In this document: positions 19,573 through 29,553 of the stretch, piece by piece
Layout of the letters: every line of letters starts with the position of its first letter
Numbering within the stretch: position 1 is the first letter of the stretch
Notes under the pieces: model-generated
What the model was told of the DNA's origin: nothing
Databases searched by the model: none
Seen by the model: the letters and a program-made list of their open reading frames with translations, nothing else
Made by a program: the position numbers and the translations under genes
From: Ammoniphilus oxalaticus
Lineage (GTDB): Bacteria > Bacillota > Bacilli > Aneurinibacillales > RAOX-1
DNA length: 64,000 nucleotides
Direction: 5' to 3'
NCBI RefSeq assembly: GCF_003609605.1
Contig: NZ_MCHY01000009.1
Coordinates: 204,522-268,521 of the forward strand

Positions 19573-21078
19573 CTAACCCCTCTTTGCGCCCTGCTCTTCG
19601 GCCACTAGACTGAGTTCGACGGACTTTAACAGAGCTTCCGCCTTCTTTAATGATTCATAATACTCTGCTTCGGGCTCAGAGTCAATAATGACCCCTGCCC
19701 CCGCCTGAACGTATCCCATCCCGCTTTTTGCAAGCAGCGTGCGAATGACGATATTCAATTCGAGATCTCCATTAAAACCGATCCATCCGATTGAGCCTGT
19801 ATACAAACCACGTTTGGTCGGTTCTAACTCCTCAATAATTTCCATCGTTCTACCTTTAGGTTCACCCGTAATTGTGCCGCCGGGAAAGGTAGCCCGAATC
19901 GCATCATAAACATCCTTTTCCGATTGCAGCTGACCCACAATATTTGAAACGAGATGGATCACATGCGAGTACGTTTCAATCACCATAAAATCAGTCACTT
20001 CAACCGTCTCGGGATCACAAACTTTACACAGATCATTACGTTCTAAATCGACAAGCATAATATGCTCAGCGCGTTCTTTCTCATTTTCAATCAAGTCTTG
20101 CGTCAAACGTTGATCTTCCTCAGCATCTTTACCGCGCGGTCTTGTGCCCCCAATCGGACGAGTTATAATGTTTCGATCCTTAATCTTAATCAACAGTTCA
20201 GGCGACCCACTAACTACCTGATAATCAGCATAATGCAGGTATGCCATATAGGGAGACGGATTCAATTTTCGCAGTTGACAATAGACAGACCAGGCGGTTG
20301 CAGGTAGCGGGAAGTCTTGCCTAACAGACAAGTTAACCTGTAGTACGTCATCGGCTCGAATATACTCATGGATTTTAACAATCGCTTTCATAAATTGTTC
20401 CTTAGAAAACGAAGGTGTGATCGCTAAATGCCGTTCAGAGGATTCCGCCTCCGCCTGAATAGAAACTTCTTCTGCCAGTTCCGCAGCGTTTAAGGACAAC
20501 AACAGGTCCTTCATTTTCTTTATTCGTTCGATCGCTGCAAAATAATCATCGCCGCGCTCTGTGAGCGCGTTCGTAATGAGATAAGTTGTCTGTTGTTCAT
20601 GATCGATCGCAATCACATCGCGATAGATCGTAAACAACAGATCGTGAATTTGTAGATCATCTTCCGCCTCATCCCGAATCTGTTTGAAATGACGCCCAAA
20701 GTCATACGACAAAAAACCGAGCGCCCCGCCTTGCCAATCGGGCCCTGTCGTCCATAATGGAGCTCGCCAAACGTTCATTAGCTTTTTCATTTGCTGTAAC
20801 GGATCATCACTAACAAATAACGCGGGCTCATCCTCGCCCTCTATGATCATCTCAACTTGTCCGTTTTTAGATTGAATCCTCGCAATCGGCGCAAAAGAAA
20901 TATATGAGTACTTGCCAGTTCTACCACTTTCTAACAAGCCTCCTTGAGCCGGATCAGGACAGAACGCTTCATAAATTTGAGCTAGGTCGAATGTCTGGTT
21001 AAGTTGTTCGAAAACCGGTATCGTGTTATAGCCTGCTTGCAACTTATCATTATATTGAGCTTCGGTAATCGCCTTCAT
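19573..21078 (-). CDS. pabB: Aminodeoxychorismate synthase, component I
   Basis: Makes 4-amino-4-deoxychorismate from chorismate for folate. The 501-residue protein has an N-terminal anthranilate-synthase-I-like region (ESGRTGKYSYISFAP near residue 50) and the C-terminal chorismate-binding domain with PSPYMAYLHY, SGSPELLIK, RPIGGTRPRGK near residue 325 and FPGGTITGEPK near residue 420. TrpE is the main alternative; the position next to pabC and folP argues for PabB. The ATG at 21078 has GGGAG at 8 bases. The glutaminase partner PabA, normally the next gene, is absent here. Confidence 0.9.
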   Translation of the reverse strand: MKAITEAQYNDKLQAGYNTIPVFEQLNQTFDLAQIYEAFCPDPAQGGLLESGRTGKYSYISFAPIARIQSKNGQVEMIIEGEDEPALFVSDDPLQQMKKLMNVWRAPLWTTGPDWQGGALGFLSYDFGRHFKQIRDEAEDDLQIHDLLFTIYRDVIAIDHEQQTTYLITNALTERGDDYFAAIERIKKMKDLLLSLNAAELAEEVSIQAEAESSERHLAITPSFSKEQFMKAIVKIHEYIRADDVLQVNLSVRQDFPLPATAWSVYCQLRKLNPSPYMAYLHYADYQVVSGSPELLIKIKDRNIITRPIGGTRPRGKDAEEDQRLTQDLIENEKERAEHIMLVDLERNDLCKVCDPETVEVTDFMVIETYSHVIHLVSNIVGQLQSEKDVYDAIRATFPGGTITGEPKGRTMEIIEELEPTKRGLYTGSIGWIGFNGDLELNIVIRTLLAKSGMGYVQAGAGVIIDSEPEAEYYESLKKAEALLKSVELSLVAEEQGAKRG

Positions 21079-21113
21079 CGTGTCACTCCCACATATCAAA
21101 ACTTCATAACGTT

Positions 21114-21142
21114 AGTATACGTTGAAGAAAAAGGAATCACAA
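21114..21142 (-). promoter_or_regulatory. Sigma-A promoter of the pabB-folate operon
   Basis: -35 TTGTGA at 21137-21142, 17-bp spacer, -10 TATACT at 21114-21119. The -35 lies inside the descending arm of the cysK terminator, so terminator and promoter are superimposed. Confidence 0.7.
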
Positions 21143-21161
21143 TCGCTTGTGATTCCTTTTT
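21125..21161 (-). terminator. Rho-independent terminator after cysK
   Basis: Stem AAAAAGGAATCACAA/TTGTGATTCCTTTTT with a short GCGA loop, centred near 21144, 15 bases past the cysK stop. The repeat is symmetric, so it has A/T runs on both sides. Confidence 0.88.
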
Positions 21162-21176
21162 GACTAAAAATATAGA

Positions 21177-22109
21177 TTAATCTTCAAAATTGTATAATGG
21201 AGTACTCAAGTATCTTTCCCCATTACTCGGAATAATGACAACAACCTTCTTTCCTTTACCAAGCTTTTCCGCTACTTGCAATGCAGCATGAATCGCAGCT
21301 CCGGATGAAATACCGCCCAGAATTCCTTCTTCCCTTGCTACACGACGGGATACTTCAAACGCATCGTCATTGTCTACTTGGATAATCTCGTCGTAAACAT
21401 CTGTATCTAGGATGTCTGGGACGAATCCAGCTCCGATCCCTTGAATCTTATGCGGTCCAGGTTTTCCGCCCGATAGTACAGGAGATGAACTCGGCTCCAC
21501 AGCAACAACACGCGCGTTAGGGAATGTTTCTTTTAAAACTTGACCAACCCCAGTGATCGTTCCACCCGTTCCGATCCCGCTAATAAAAGCGTCAATTCCA
21601 CCAATCTGCTCGCCCTGAGCGACTAATTCTTTGGCCGTCGTTTGACGGTGAATTTCTGGATTTGCCGCGTTTTCAAATTGTTGCGGCATAAAATAATTTT
21701 CATTCTCATCAACAAGCTGTTGGGCTTTTCGAATCGCTCCACCCATTCCTTCCGGTCCAGGCGTCAAGACAAGTTCCGCTCCAAAAGCCCGCAACAGATT
21801 TCTACGCTCTACGCTCATTGTCTCAGGCATAACAAGGATCGCGCGATATCCCTTCGCTGCCGCTACCATCGCCAATCCAATTCCTGTATTCCCGCTCGTC
21901 GGCTCAACAATGGTATGGTCTGCAGTTAACTTTCCTTCCTTTTCCGCGGCTTCAATCATGGATAGGGCAATCCGATCCTTCACACTGCTTCCAGGATTAA
22001 AAAATTCAAGCTTTAAATAAATATCCGCATGTTCTGTGTTAGTAATACGGTTTAGTTTAACTAAAGGGGTGTTACCAATAAGATCTATAATTGAATTGGC
22101 TACTTTCAT
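21177..22109 (-). CDS. cysK: Cysteine synthase (O-acetylserine sulfhydrylase)
   Basis: PLP enzyme making cysteine from O-acetylserine and sulfide. The 310-residue protein has the PLP lysine Lys44 in NPGSSVKDR, the substrate loop [10 protein letters not shown] near residue 68, and the PLP-phosphate loop [10 protein letters not shown] near residue 178. The C-terminus ends in a flexible acidic tail. Length is normal. The ATG at 22109 follows GGAGGAG. It is a single-gene unit between its own promoter and a terminator. In many Firmicutes the preceding gene is a PrsA-like lipoprotein; here hslO precedes directly. Confidence 0.96.
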   Translation of the reverse strand: MKVANSIIDLIGNTPLVKLNRITNTEHADIYLKLEFFNPGSSVKDRIALSMIEAAEKEGKLTADHTIVEPTSGNTGIGLAMVAAAKGYRAILVMPETMSVERRNLLRAFGAELVLTPGPEGMGGAIRKAQQLVDENENYFMPQQFENAANPEIHRQTTAKELVAQGEQIGGIDAFISGIGTGGTITGVGQVLKETFPNARVVAVEPSSSPVLSGGKPGPHKIQGIGAGFVPDILDTDVYDEIIQVDNDDAFEVSRRVAREEGILGGISSGAAIHAALQVAEKLGKGKKVVVIIPSNGERYLSTPLYNFED

Positions 22110-22153
22110 GAGACTCTCCTCCAATACCGAGTAAAATAGTAGGTTTAATTGAG

Positions 22154-22182
22154 ATTATACGCTACAGCCGTTTTCTCGTCAA
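22154..22182 (-). promoter_or_regulatory. Sigma-A promoter of cysK
   Basis: -35 TTGACG at 22177-22182, 17-bp spacer, -10 TATAAT at 22154-22159. Transcription would begin about 40 bases before the gene, leaving no room for a T-box or S-box leader. Confidence 0.85.
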
Positions 22183-22223
22183 TTAAAATTTTAAAATATT
22201 TGGGTTTTTTGTCCCATCACTTC

Positions 22224-23105
22224 CTAGCCCAACGTCCCACTAACTAATTGCTCCAAGCGCGGCCGATCAACTACATACCTTTCGTTACAGAAATGACAGA
22301 CCACTTCCGCTTCCCCTTGTTCCTTAATGATGCTTTCAAGTTCAGCGCGACCAAGACTAACCAGTGTATTTTCAACTCGTTGCAGCGAACAATGACAATT
22401 AAAAGAGATGTCCAAATGACTCAAAATTTCTACATCATCTTCTCCGAGAACTTTTGTAATAATCTCTTCTGGAGTTAGCCCTTCATCAATCATCGACGAG
22501 ACAGGCGGAACCTCACTTAACAATTGCTCAATTTCTGTTATTTCATCCTCTTTCATTCCCGGCAAAAGCTGAATAACAAATCCGCCCGAAGCTTTGATCG
22601 AGTAATCTGGATTGACTAAGACACCAACAGAAACAGCTGATGGCGTTTGCTCTGAACGGGCAAAATAATACGTAAAATCTTCCCCTAACTCTCCCGATAT
22701 AAGCTCAACACTACCGTGATAAGGATCTTTCAACCCTAAATCTTTAGTGACTGTGAGAAAACCATCCGTCCCTACTGCCCGCGCCACATCTAATTTCCCC
22801 TTGCTGTTCAGCGGAAAATTAACATGAGGATTACTCACAAAACCACGCGCCTCCCCATTTGCCCCCGCATCAGCGACAATTTGTCCGATCGGCCCACCGC
22901 CTTTCACTTGGACTGTTAGCCGCTCCTTTCCTTTCAGCATTGCTCCCATCACCGCCGAAGCCGTCACGGCGCGGCCAAGCGCCGCGCTTGCCACAGGCCA
23001 GGTGTCCAGTCTTTTCCGACACTCTTCAACTAAATTTGTTGAGCGTATTGCAAATGCCCGAACTTTTCCCTTGCGCGCGATCGCGCGAACCAAATAATCT
23101 TTCAA
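22224..23105 (-). CDS. hslO: Redox-regulated chaperone Hsp33
   Basis: Holdase chaperone switched on by oxidation. The 293-residue protein has the N-terminal substrate domain (PVASAALGRAVTASAVMGAMLKG) and the C-terminal zinc switch with CHC near residue 237 and CHFC near residue 270 as its four cysteines. Translation starts at TTG (23103-23105) after GGGG at good spacing; no ATG fits the conserved KDYLVRA start. It follows coaX by 9 bases, in the conserved coaX-hslO order. Confidence 0.95.
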   Translation of the reverse strand: MKDYLVRAIARKGKVRAFAIRSTNLVEECRKRLDTWPVASAALGRAVTASAVMGAMLKGKERLTVQVKGGGPIGQIVADAGANGEARGFVSNPHVNFPLNSKGKLDVARAVGTDGFLTVTKDLGLKDPYHGSVELISGELGEDFTYYFARSEQTPSAVSVGVLVNPDYSIKASGGFVIQLLPGMKEDEITEIEQLLSEVPPVSSMIDEGLTPEEIITKVLGEDDVEILSHLDISFNCHCSLQRVENTLVSLGRAELESIIKEQGEAEVVCHFCNERYVVDRPRLEQLVSGTLG

Positions 23106-23114
23106 GCTTTTCCC

Positions 23115-23897
23115 CTACCTTTCCTTGTTATTGAAGTTATTTAAATCATAAATTATCTTTAGCCCTCTTAACGTTAAATGAGGATCAACGATATCAATAG
23201 ATGTTGTTTCATCTTTTAGTAATTCAGCAAAACCGCCTGTAGCGACAACCTTCGGATTTCCACGCACTTCTTGCTTCATACGCACAACAATTTCGTTCAC
23301 TTGCCCCACGATCCCATAGAAGATACCCGCTTGCATCGAGGTAACAGTATTTTTACCAAGAATCGCAGAAGGTTTTGCAATTTCTATCCTAGGCAATTTA
23401 GCGGCTCGATTATACAGCGCCTCTGTAGATATATTAACGCCTGGCGCAATTGCTCCGCCCGCCCATTGCCCTTTCTCATCAATATAGCAAAAGGTCGTCG
23501 CGGTGCCAAAATCAACTACAATTAAAGGCGCTCCGTAATAACGAACAGCCGAAACCGCATTCACGATACGATCCGCCCCAACTTCGCGAGGATTCTCCGC
23601 CCTAATATTCATCCCTGTTCTAACCCCGGGACCGATCACCATCGGGCTATGATTGAAATACTTTTTTGACATATTTTCAAGGGAGTACATGAGAGGCGGC
23701 ACAACAGACGAAATAATTACGCCAGCTACGTCGGTCGGCTCTAATACATTGTCCCGAAAAAAACTTCTTAGCAGTGTCCCGTACTCATCGGCTGTTTTAT
23801 TGCGATCAGAACCAATTCGCCATTGGTGTTTCAAATCATCGCCTTCAAACACTCCTAAAACAATATTCGTGTTTCCCACGTCCATCACTAGAATCAT
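23115..23897 (-). CDS. coaX: Type III pantothenate kinase
   Basis: First step of coenzyme A synthesis. The 260-residue protein has the ASKHA-fold phosphate loop [11 protein letters not shown] at residues 5-15, [12 protein letters not shown] near residue 103, [11 protein letters not shown] near residue 122 and GGAIAPGV near residue 145. Length is normal. It has an AGGAG ribosome site and starts 14 bases after nadC, so NAD and CoA cofactor genes probably share a transcript. Confidence 0.96.
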   Translation of the reverse strand: MILVMDVGNTNIVLGVFEGDDLKHQWRIGSDRNKTADEYGTLLRSFFRDNVLEPTDVAGVIISSVVPPLMYSLENMSKKYFNHSPMVIGPGVRTGMNIRAENPREVGADRIVNAVSAVRYYGAPLIVVDFGTATTFCYIDEKGQWAGGAIAPGVNISTEALYNRAAKLPRIEIAKPSAILGKNTVTSMQAGIFYGIVGQVNEIVVRMKQEVRGNPKVVATGGFAELLKDETTSIDIVDPHLTLRGLKIIYDLNNFNNKER

Positions 23898-23911
23898 AAA
23901 GCTCCTCCGTG

Positions 23912-24766
23912 TTATCCTTTTCTCTGGTTTAAATCTAGACTAATATCTAGGGCGCTGACCGAGTGGGTAATCGCGCCAACGGAAATGACATCGACCCCTG
24001 TCGCCGCAATCGAACGGATCGTATCCAAATCTATTCCGCCCGAAGCTTCAATAATTGCCTGTTTCCCGATCATATTGACCGCCTCTATCATCGTTTCCAC
24101 ATCCATATTATCAAGCATAATAATATCCGCCCTTGCCGCCAAAGCTTGTCTCACTTGCTCAATGGATTCAACTTCCACTTCGATTTTCATCGTATGCGGA
24201 ATGTAGTCCCGCGCCGCGCTAATCGCAGCGGAAATCCCCCCAGCCGCCTTGATATGATTATCTTTGATCATAACAGCATCATCCAGACCAAAGCGATGAT
24301 TATGCCCGCCGCCCATCCTGACGGCGTATTTGTCCAGCATTCGTAATCCAGGCATTGTTTTTCGCGTGTCGACGACTCGAATTTGCGGATGGCCTTGACG
24401 CGCTGCTGCCACATAACGAGCTGTTAACGTGGCGATTCCAGATAAACGTTGCAATAAGTTTAAAGCAAGGCGCTCCCCTGTCAGGATCGATTGAGCCGCG
24501 CCTTCAACTGTCATCAGTAACGCTCCTTGGTCCACTTGTTGACCTTCTTCAACCTCAACTCGTATGATCAAATTAGGATCAACAGTTTCAAACACGCGTT
24601 GAGCGACCCAAAGCCCCGCTATGTGTCCACTCGCCTTTGAGTAGACCATCCCTGTCGCCTGAGCCTGAGCGGGAACAGTCGCCTGAGCGGAAATATCGCC
24701 ATACCCAACGTCTTCTTCTAGCCAGGCTTCAATCTGACGATTTAAGAGTTGTGAATTTATCATCAT
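23912..24766 (-). CDS. nadC: Nicotinate-nucleotide pyrophosphorylase (quinolinate phosphoribosyltransferase)
   Basis: Converts quinolinate and PRPP to nicotinate mononucleotide in de novo NAD synthesis. The 284-residue protein has EDVGYGDIS near residue 18, the substrate site [12 protein letters not shown] near residue 136, the [21 protein letters not shown] segment near 158 and EASGGI near residue 240. Length matches the family. The start overlaps the end of nadB by 38 bases in a different frame, so the two are tightly linked. Confidence 0.96.
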   Translation of the reverse strand: MMINSQLLNRQIEAWLEEDVGYGDISAQATVPAQAQATGMVYSKASGHIAGLWVAQRVFETVDPNLIIRVEVEEGQQVDQGALLMTVEGAAQSILTGERLALNLLQRLSGIATLTARYVAAARQGHPQIRVVDTRKTMPGLRMLDKYAVRMGGGHNHRFGLDDAVMIKDNHIKAAGGISAAISAARDYIPHTMKIEVEVESIEQVRQALAARADIIMLDNMDVETMIEAVNMIGKQAIIEASGGIDLDTIRSIAATGVDVISVGAITHSVSALDISLDLNQRKG

Positions 24767-26384
24767 CGTTACGATTCTCCTCCGTTATCCCTTCTTGTCT
24801 ACACTGGAGCAAGTGCTTACGCCACGTTCGATCATCACGTTTCGGGAAATCCAGTCGATAATGTCCACCACGGCTCTCTTCGCGGGACAATGCCGCCTGG
24901 GTGACGAGCAAGGAACAAGTCAACAAATTTAAATATTCATATTCCTCCACTGCGCTTGGCTGTCCCAAAAAATTCGGAAGATGGCGTTGCAAATCTGTCA
25001 GCGCTTGCTCTAGTCGATCCTTATCTCGAAACACCCCCACCGATCGAAGCATCACTTTTTGAAGATCTAATCTTTCTTCCAATATATTTGCGGTTAGTTG
25101 ATTGCCCCGTAAATTCGAAAAAACGAGCTGACTATCAATCTGTTTTGGCTCTTGCCTGCGTTTACGGATTTGTTGCGCGATTCTTTTGCCAAAGACAATC
25201 GCTTCCGTCAATGAATTGCTGGCGAGCCGATTTGCCCCATGCACCCCCGCGCAGGCCACTTCACCGCACGCAAATAAACGAGACAAGCTCGTTTCGCCTG
25301 ATAGATTCGTTTTTACTCCACCCATCATGTAATGGGCCGCTGGCGCAACTGGAATCCAATCAGAGACGATGTTAAGTCCATATTTTAAACACTCTCGATG
25401 AATCATCGGAAAACGACGCCTAATTTTTTCTTCCGACTCATGAGTCAAATCTAAATAAACAAAAGAAGATTCAGTCTTTTCCATTTCGGAGACAATCGAT
25501 CGGGCGACAATATCACGAGGCGCTAACTCCAATTGTGAGCTGTATTTATGCATAAACCGCTCACCTGTTATATTACGCAATACCGCGCCTTCTCCGCGGA
25601 CGGCTTCTGAAATAAGAAAGCGCGGCGCCTCGGGATAACATAACGCGGTCGGATGGAATTGGACAAATTCAACATCCTTAATTTGCGCTCCAGCTCGGTA
25701 GGCCATAGCCACTCCGTCTCCGGTCGCAACGATAGGATTCGTCGTGTAGCGGTACAACTGACCCGCGCCGCCTGTCGCTAAAATGGTTGCCCCCGCTTCC
25801 ACAACAAAGCGATCTTGATTGGGGCCTTGAATAATTGCCCCGGCACACTCTTCATCTACAGTCAATAAATCGATTGCAAAGTGCTTTTCTAATACTCTAA
25901 TGTTCGAACTCTTGTAAACCCTTTCTGATAAAGCTCTTACAATTTCGCCCCCCGTCGAATCTCCACGCGCGTGGAGAATGCGTCTCCGACTATGAGCAGC
26001 CTCCCTCGTTAAAGCAAGCTGCCCCGCTTCCTTATCAAATTGGGTCCCATAATGGATTAAATCAAACACAGCCCGCGGCCCTTCGGTCACTAACGCTTGC
26101 GTAGCCTCATCCGAACATAAGCCAGCTCCGGCAAGCAGCGTGTCTTCTTTATGTAAGACAGGAGAATCTTGCTCAGCAATTACAGCGGCAATACCTCCTT
26201 GCGCATAATATGTATTGCTTTCGGTTATTTCTTCTTTACAGATCATTGTTACATTGATTTGTTTTTCTTCGGCAATTTGTAAAGCCGTGTATAGCCCAGC
26301 AATTCCCGAACCAATCACACACACATCTGTTGTTATTTTCCCCATGCGTTGAAGTTCAAAGTCAATCAAATAACGTGGAACCAT
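24729..26384 (-). CDS. nadB: L-aspartate oxidase
   Basis: FAD enzyme oxidising L-aspartate to iminoaspartate, the first step of de novo NAD synthesis. The 551-residue protein has the dinucleotide fold VIGSGIAGLYTALQ near residue 24, SNTYYAQGGIAAV near residue 55, HARGDSTGGEIVRAL near residue 135 and MGGVKTN near residue 350. Length is in range. The chosen ATG follows AAAGGA; an internal ATG 13 codons later lacks a ribosome site. A hairpin with a T-run lies between nadA and this gene. Confidence 0.95.
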   Translation of the reverse strand: MVPRYLIDFELQRMGKITTDVCVIGSGIAGLYTALQIAEEKQINVTMICKEEITESNTYYAQGGIAAVIAEQDSPVLHKEDTLLAGAGLCSDEATQALVTEGPRAVFDLIHYGTQFDKEAGQLALTREAAHSRRRILHARGDSTGGEIVRALSERVYKSSNIRVLEKHFAIDLLTVDEECAGAIIQGPNQDRFVVEAGATILATGGAGQLYRYTTNPIVATGDGVAMAYRAGAQIKDVEFVQFHPTALCYPEAPRFLISEAVRGEGAVLRNITGERFMHKYSSQLELAPRDIVARSIVSEMEKTESSFVYLDLTHESEEKIRRRFPMIHRECLKYGLNIVSDWIPVAPAAHYMMGGVKTNLSGETSLSRLFACGEVACAGVHGANRLASNSLTEAIVFGKRIAQQIRKRRQEPKQIDSQLVFSNLRGNQLTANILEERLDLQKVMLRSVGVFRDKDRLEQALTDLQRHLPNFLGQPSAVEEYEYLNLLTCSLLVTQAALSREESRGGHYRLDFPKRDDRTWRKHLLQCRQEGITEENRNDDDKFTTLKSSD

Positions 26385-26427
26385 CGCTTTTTTTCCTTTC
26401 GGTTAGGTTTATAAGAGGATAAAAGAA

Positions 26428-26474
26428 AAAAGAAGTATAAGACAGTGAATCATTCACTATTTTATACTTCTTAT
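26428..26474 (-). terminator. Terminator or attenuator between nadA and nadB
   Basis: Long imperfect inverted repeat: AAGTATAAaAtAGTGAAT on one side and ATTCACTGTCTTATACTT on the other, followed on the minus strand by CTTTTTTCTTTT. It lies 18 bases after the nadA stop and would limit read-through into nadB-nadC. Confidence 0.75.
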
Positions 26475-26491
26475 CTGTAAACTGAAAGCCC

Positions 26492-27433
26492 TTAAGCTTG
26501 AAATTGCAACATACGTTCTAAGGAAGCGCGAGCCGCGTCCGCAATTTTAGGCGGCACATAAATTTGTGGCTGCATCGTTTCTAAAGCATTTGCTAACTTC
26601 TTTAAATTGTTTACTTTCATGTTTGGGCATACCATATATTTAGAAGCAAAGTGAAACTTTTTATTCGGACTATCTTGTGTAAGACGATAGTGAACACCAT
26701 CTTCCGTACCGACGATGAATTCATCATGATCCGAGTCTCGGCAATAATTTAAAATTCCTGTTGTGCTACCGACAAAGTCACCAAGCTCGACAACTTCAGG
26801 TCGACACTCCGGATGGACTACAAATTGCGCATTGGGATACTGTTCCTTTAAACGATATACGTCTTCGACAGTTAATTGATCATGAGTATTACAGTATCCT
26901 TCCCAGATAATCATCTTTTTATCCGTAAATTGGGATACATAATGACCCAGGTTCTTATCTGGAACCCAAATGATTTCTTCTGCATCAATGTTTTCAATCA
27001 CAGCTTTAGCATTGGATGAAGTGCAGCAGACATACGTTTCTGCTTTTACATCCGCCGAAGTATTAATATATGAAACGACCTTCGCGTTTGGATGTTCGGC
27101 TTTTAACTTTTTTAATCCTTCAACGTTCACCATATCTGCCATTGGACACCCTGCGCGCTCGTCTGGGATTAACACGACCTTGTCTGGGTTTAATATTTTG
27201 GCGCTCTCTCCCATAAAGTGCACACCGCAAAAAACAATGACATCTGCTTCAGTAGCCCTTGCCTGTTGAGCCAAACCAAAAGAATCACCGAGATAGTCTG
27301 CGATTTCTTGAATTTCTGGTCTCTGATAATAGTGGGCAAGGATAACAGCGTTTCGTTCTTTTTTAAGTTGAGCGATTCTTTCTTTAAGCTCTTCATTTCG
27401 CTCTGCTCTTTTCGCTAAAGCTAGCGCTTCCAT
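26492..27433 (-). CDS. nadA: Quinolinate synthase
   Basis: [4Fe-4S] enzyme condensing iminoaspartate with dihydroxyacetone phosphate. The 313-residue protein has AVILAHYYQRPEIQ near residue 30, FCGVHFMGE near residue 69, and cysteines in ETYVCCTSSNA (about residue 115), HPECRPEV (about residue 200) and MVCPNM (about residue 274) positioned like the cluster ligands of the family. Length is normal for the short form. It is first in the NAD group, with its own promoter, and its helper IscS-like nadS (nifS) and the regulator NadR are not next to it. Confidence 0.94.
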   Translation of the reverse strand: MEALALAKRAERNEELKERIAQLKKERNAVILAHYYQRPEIQEIADYLGDSFGLAQQARATEADVIVFCGVHFMGESAKILNPDKVVLIPDERAGCPMADMVNVEGLKKLKAEHPNAKVVSYINTSADVKAETYVCCTSSNAKAVIENIDAEEIIWVPDKNLGHYVSQFTDKKMIIWEGYCNTHDQLTVEDVYRLKEQYPNAQFVVHPECRPEVVELGDFVGSTTGILNYCRDSDHDEFIVGTEDGVHYRLTQDSPNKKFHFASKYMVCPNMKVNNLKKLANALETMQPQIYVPPKIADAARASLERMLQFQA

Positions 27434-27475
27434 GCGTGTTTCCCTCCTACCTAATAACCCATATTATTTGTCTGA

Positions 27476-27504
27476 ATTGTAGACTTTAACTCCCTTTTTG
27501 TCAA
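27476..27504 (-). promoter_or_regulatory. Sigma-A promoter of nadA
   Basis: -35 TTGACA at 27499-27504, 17-bp spacer, -10 TACAAT at 27476-27481. Only one base departs from consensus. Confidence 0.88.
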
Positions 27505-27544
27505 CGTCAAATGTTTTACCTCTCTAAAACTGGAATTCACTCTA

Positions 27545-27578
27545 TAAAAAGAGCGCCCCATTCAATAATAGGGCGCTC
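27545..27578 (-). terminator. Rho-independent terminator after ftsH
   Basis: Stem GAGCGCCC/GGGCGCTC at 27551-27578 with a 12-base loop, followed on the minus strand by TTTTTAT, directly after the ftsH stop. Confidence 0.88.
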
Positions 27579-27589
27579 GCTTCTAATCA

Positions 27590-29464
27590 TTACTCGTCTT
27601 CTTTTTTAGTCTGAATTTGCACTTTTACATCGTTATCAGTCGAATCTGGATCCAAACGGCCATTTTCAATTAACTGTTTGATCTGATCCGCGTCAAGTGT
27701 TTCCACTTCAAGCAACGTTTGAGCGATAAGTTCTAATTCAGCTTCATGTTTCGTTAACAGATCTCTCGTGCGATGGTATTGATCACGAATAATGCGTTGC
27801 ACTTCGTCATCAATTTTCTGCGCTGTCGCCTCACTGTAGTCCCGCTCATGACCGAAGTCACGTCCCAGGAAAACTTGACCTTGAGAGCGTCCAAATTGCA
27901 TCGGCCCTAGCTTGTCGCTCATTCCAAACTCCGTTACCATGCGACGAGCAATCCCTGTTGCCCGCTCGAAGTCATTATGAGCTCCTGTGCTGATTTCGCC
28001 TAGTTTCAACTCTTCCGCGACTCGGCCTCCGAGTAAACCTGAGATCTTATCTAACAGTTCAGAACGTGAGGCAAAGTATCGATCTTCCTTCGGTAACATC
28101 ACTGTATAACCGCCTGCGCTGCCCCGTGGTATAATCGTTACTTTGTGAACCATATCAGCATGTTCTAAATGATAACCGATAATCGTATGCCCGGCTTCAT
28201 GATAGGCGACAAGTTTCTTCTCGTAATCACTAATCACTCTAGATTTCTTCGCCGGACCCGCAATGACGCGGTCAATCGCTTCATCAACTTCACTCATGCT
28301 AATGTCTTTTCGATTTCTACGCGCGGACAATAACGCCGCCTCATTAAGCAAGTTCTCTAAATCAGCTCCCGTAAAACCTGGCGTTCTGCGCGCGATGACA
28401 TCAAGGTCAACACCTTCATGCAACGGTTTGTTACGAGCATGAACTTTGAGCACAGCAACACGTCCATTTACGTCAGGACGATCGACTGTGATCTGACGGT
28501 CAAATCGACCAGGTCTAAGTAAAGCGGGGTCTAATATATCTGGGCGGTTTGTGGCTGCGATGATAATAATTCCTTCGTTCGCTCCAAACCCATCCATTTC
28601 AACAAGCAATTGGTTCAACGTCTGCTCTCGCTCATCATGACCGCCGCCCAAACCAGCGCCGCGTTGACGACCAACAGCATCAATCTCGTCTATAAAAATA
28701 ATACATGGCGCATTCTTTTTAGCATTTTCAAACAAATCTCTTACACGGGAAGCTCCGACCCCAACAAACATCTCTACGAAGTCAGAACCACTGATTGTAA
28801 AGAAAGGAACACCCGCTTCACCAGCAACTGCCCTCGCCAACAATGTTTTCCCTGTCCCAGGAGGACCCACTAACAAGACCCCTTTTGGAATCCTTGCCCC
28901 CAACTGACTAAATTTCCTCGGATCCTTCAAGAAGTGAACCACTTCTTCCAGTTCCGCCTTCTCTTCATCCGCTCCAGCCACATCCTCAAATGTAACCTTT
29001 TTCTTGTCATCACTATATAATTTCGCCTTGCTCTTTCCAAAATTCATAACCCGACTTCCGCCGCCTTGGGCTTGGTTAAGCAGGAAAAAGAAAAGTATAA
29101 AGATAATGACAAACGGGATAATGGATGTCAAAAAGGTTAACCAAACTGAATTACCCTTCTCAGGAGCATAAGTTTCATCGTTTAGGTTAGCTGCTTCGAT
29201 TCTCTGCAACAATTCCGTATTATTATATAACGGCCCGTTGGTGTAGAAAAATTCTTCATTTTTCAGTTTTCCCTCAATATAGTATGTACCACTCTCGGGA
29301 CGGATTAGAATCTCTTCAACTTGCCCATTTTCTAAGTGCTGTCTGAAATCGTTGTAAGGCATTTTGGACGTTTCTGTTCCTTGGTTCGCAATAAAATTGA
29401 CGATCCCAACGGTAACTAGGAAGATAAGTAAATAAAACCCTGTATTACGAAAAAAACGATTCAT
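27590..29464 (-). CDS. ftsH: ATP-dependent zinc metalloprotease FtsH
   Basis: Membrane AAA+ protease for quality control and sporulation. The 624-residue protein has an N-terminal transmembrane helix (residues 8-26), an extracytoplasmic domain of about 75 residues, a second transmembrane helix near 105-125, the AAA+ domain with Walker [10 protein letters not shown] near residue 200 and Walker B FIDEIDA near residue 257, and the zinc site HEAGH near residue 422. The tail is acidic and lysine-rich. The ATG at 29464 has GGAGGT upstream and was preferred over an upstream in-frame start at 29491. Confidence 0.98.
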   Translation of the reverse strand: MNRFFRNTGFYLLIFLVTVGIVNFIANQGTETSKMPYNDFRQHLENGQVEEILIRPESGTYYIEGKLKNEEFFYTNGPLYNNTELLQRIEAANLNDETYAPEKGNSVWLTFLTSIIPFVIIFILFFFLLNQAQGGGSRVMNFGKSKAKLYSDDKKKVTFEDVAGADEEKAELEEVVHFLKDPRKFSQLGARIPKGVLLVGPPGTGKTLLARAVAGEAGVPFFTISGSDFVEMFVGVGASRVRDLFENAKKNAPCIIFIDEIDAVGRQRGAGLGGGHDEREQTLNQLLVEMDGFGANEGIIIIAATNRPDILDPALLRPGRFDRQITVDRPDVNGRVAVLKVHARNKPLHEGVDLDVIARRTPGFTGADLENLLNEAALLSARRNRKDISMSEVDEAIDRVIAGPAKKSRVISDYEKKLVAYHEAGHTIIGYHLEHADMVHKVTIIPRGSAGGYTVMLPKEDRYFASRSELLDKISGLLGGRVAEELKLGEISTGAHNDFERATGIARRMVTEFGMSDKLGPMQFGRSQGQVFLGRDFGHERDYSEATAQKIDDEVQRIIRDQYHRTRDLLTKHEAELELIAQTLLEVETLDADQIKQLIENGRLDPDSTDNDVKVQIQTKKEDE

Positions 29465-29498
29465 CCCTGACCTCCTCTCACGGAAAAACACTCCTTTT

Positions 29499-29528
29499 AT
29501 TTTACCACATCAAAACAATGATTCACAA
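29499..29528 (-). promoter_or_regulatory. Sigma-A promoter of ftsH
   Basis: -35 TTGTGA at 29523-29528, 18-bp spacer, -10 TAAAAT at 29499-29504, in the short gap between hpt and ftsH. Confidence 0.65.
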
Positions 29529-29553
29529 CAAATCTGCTTTCCTAAAGCTTTTT

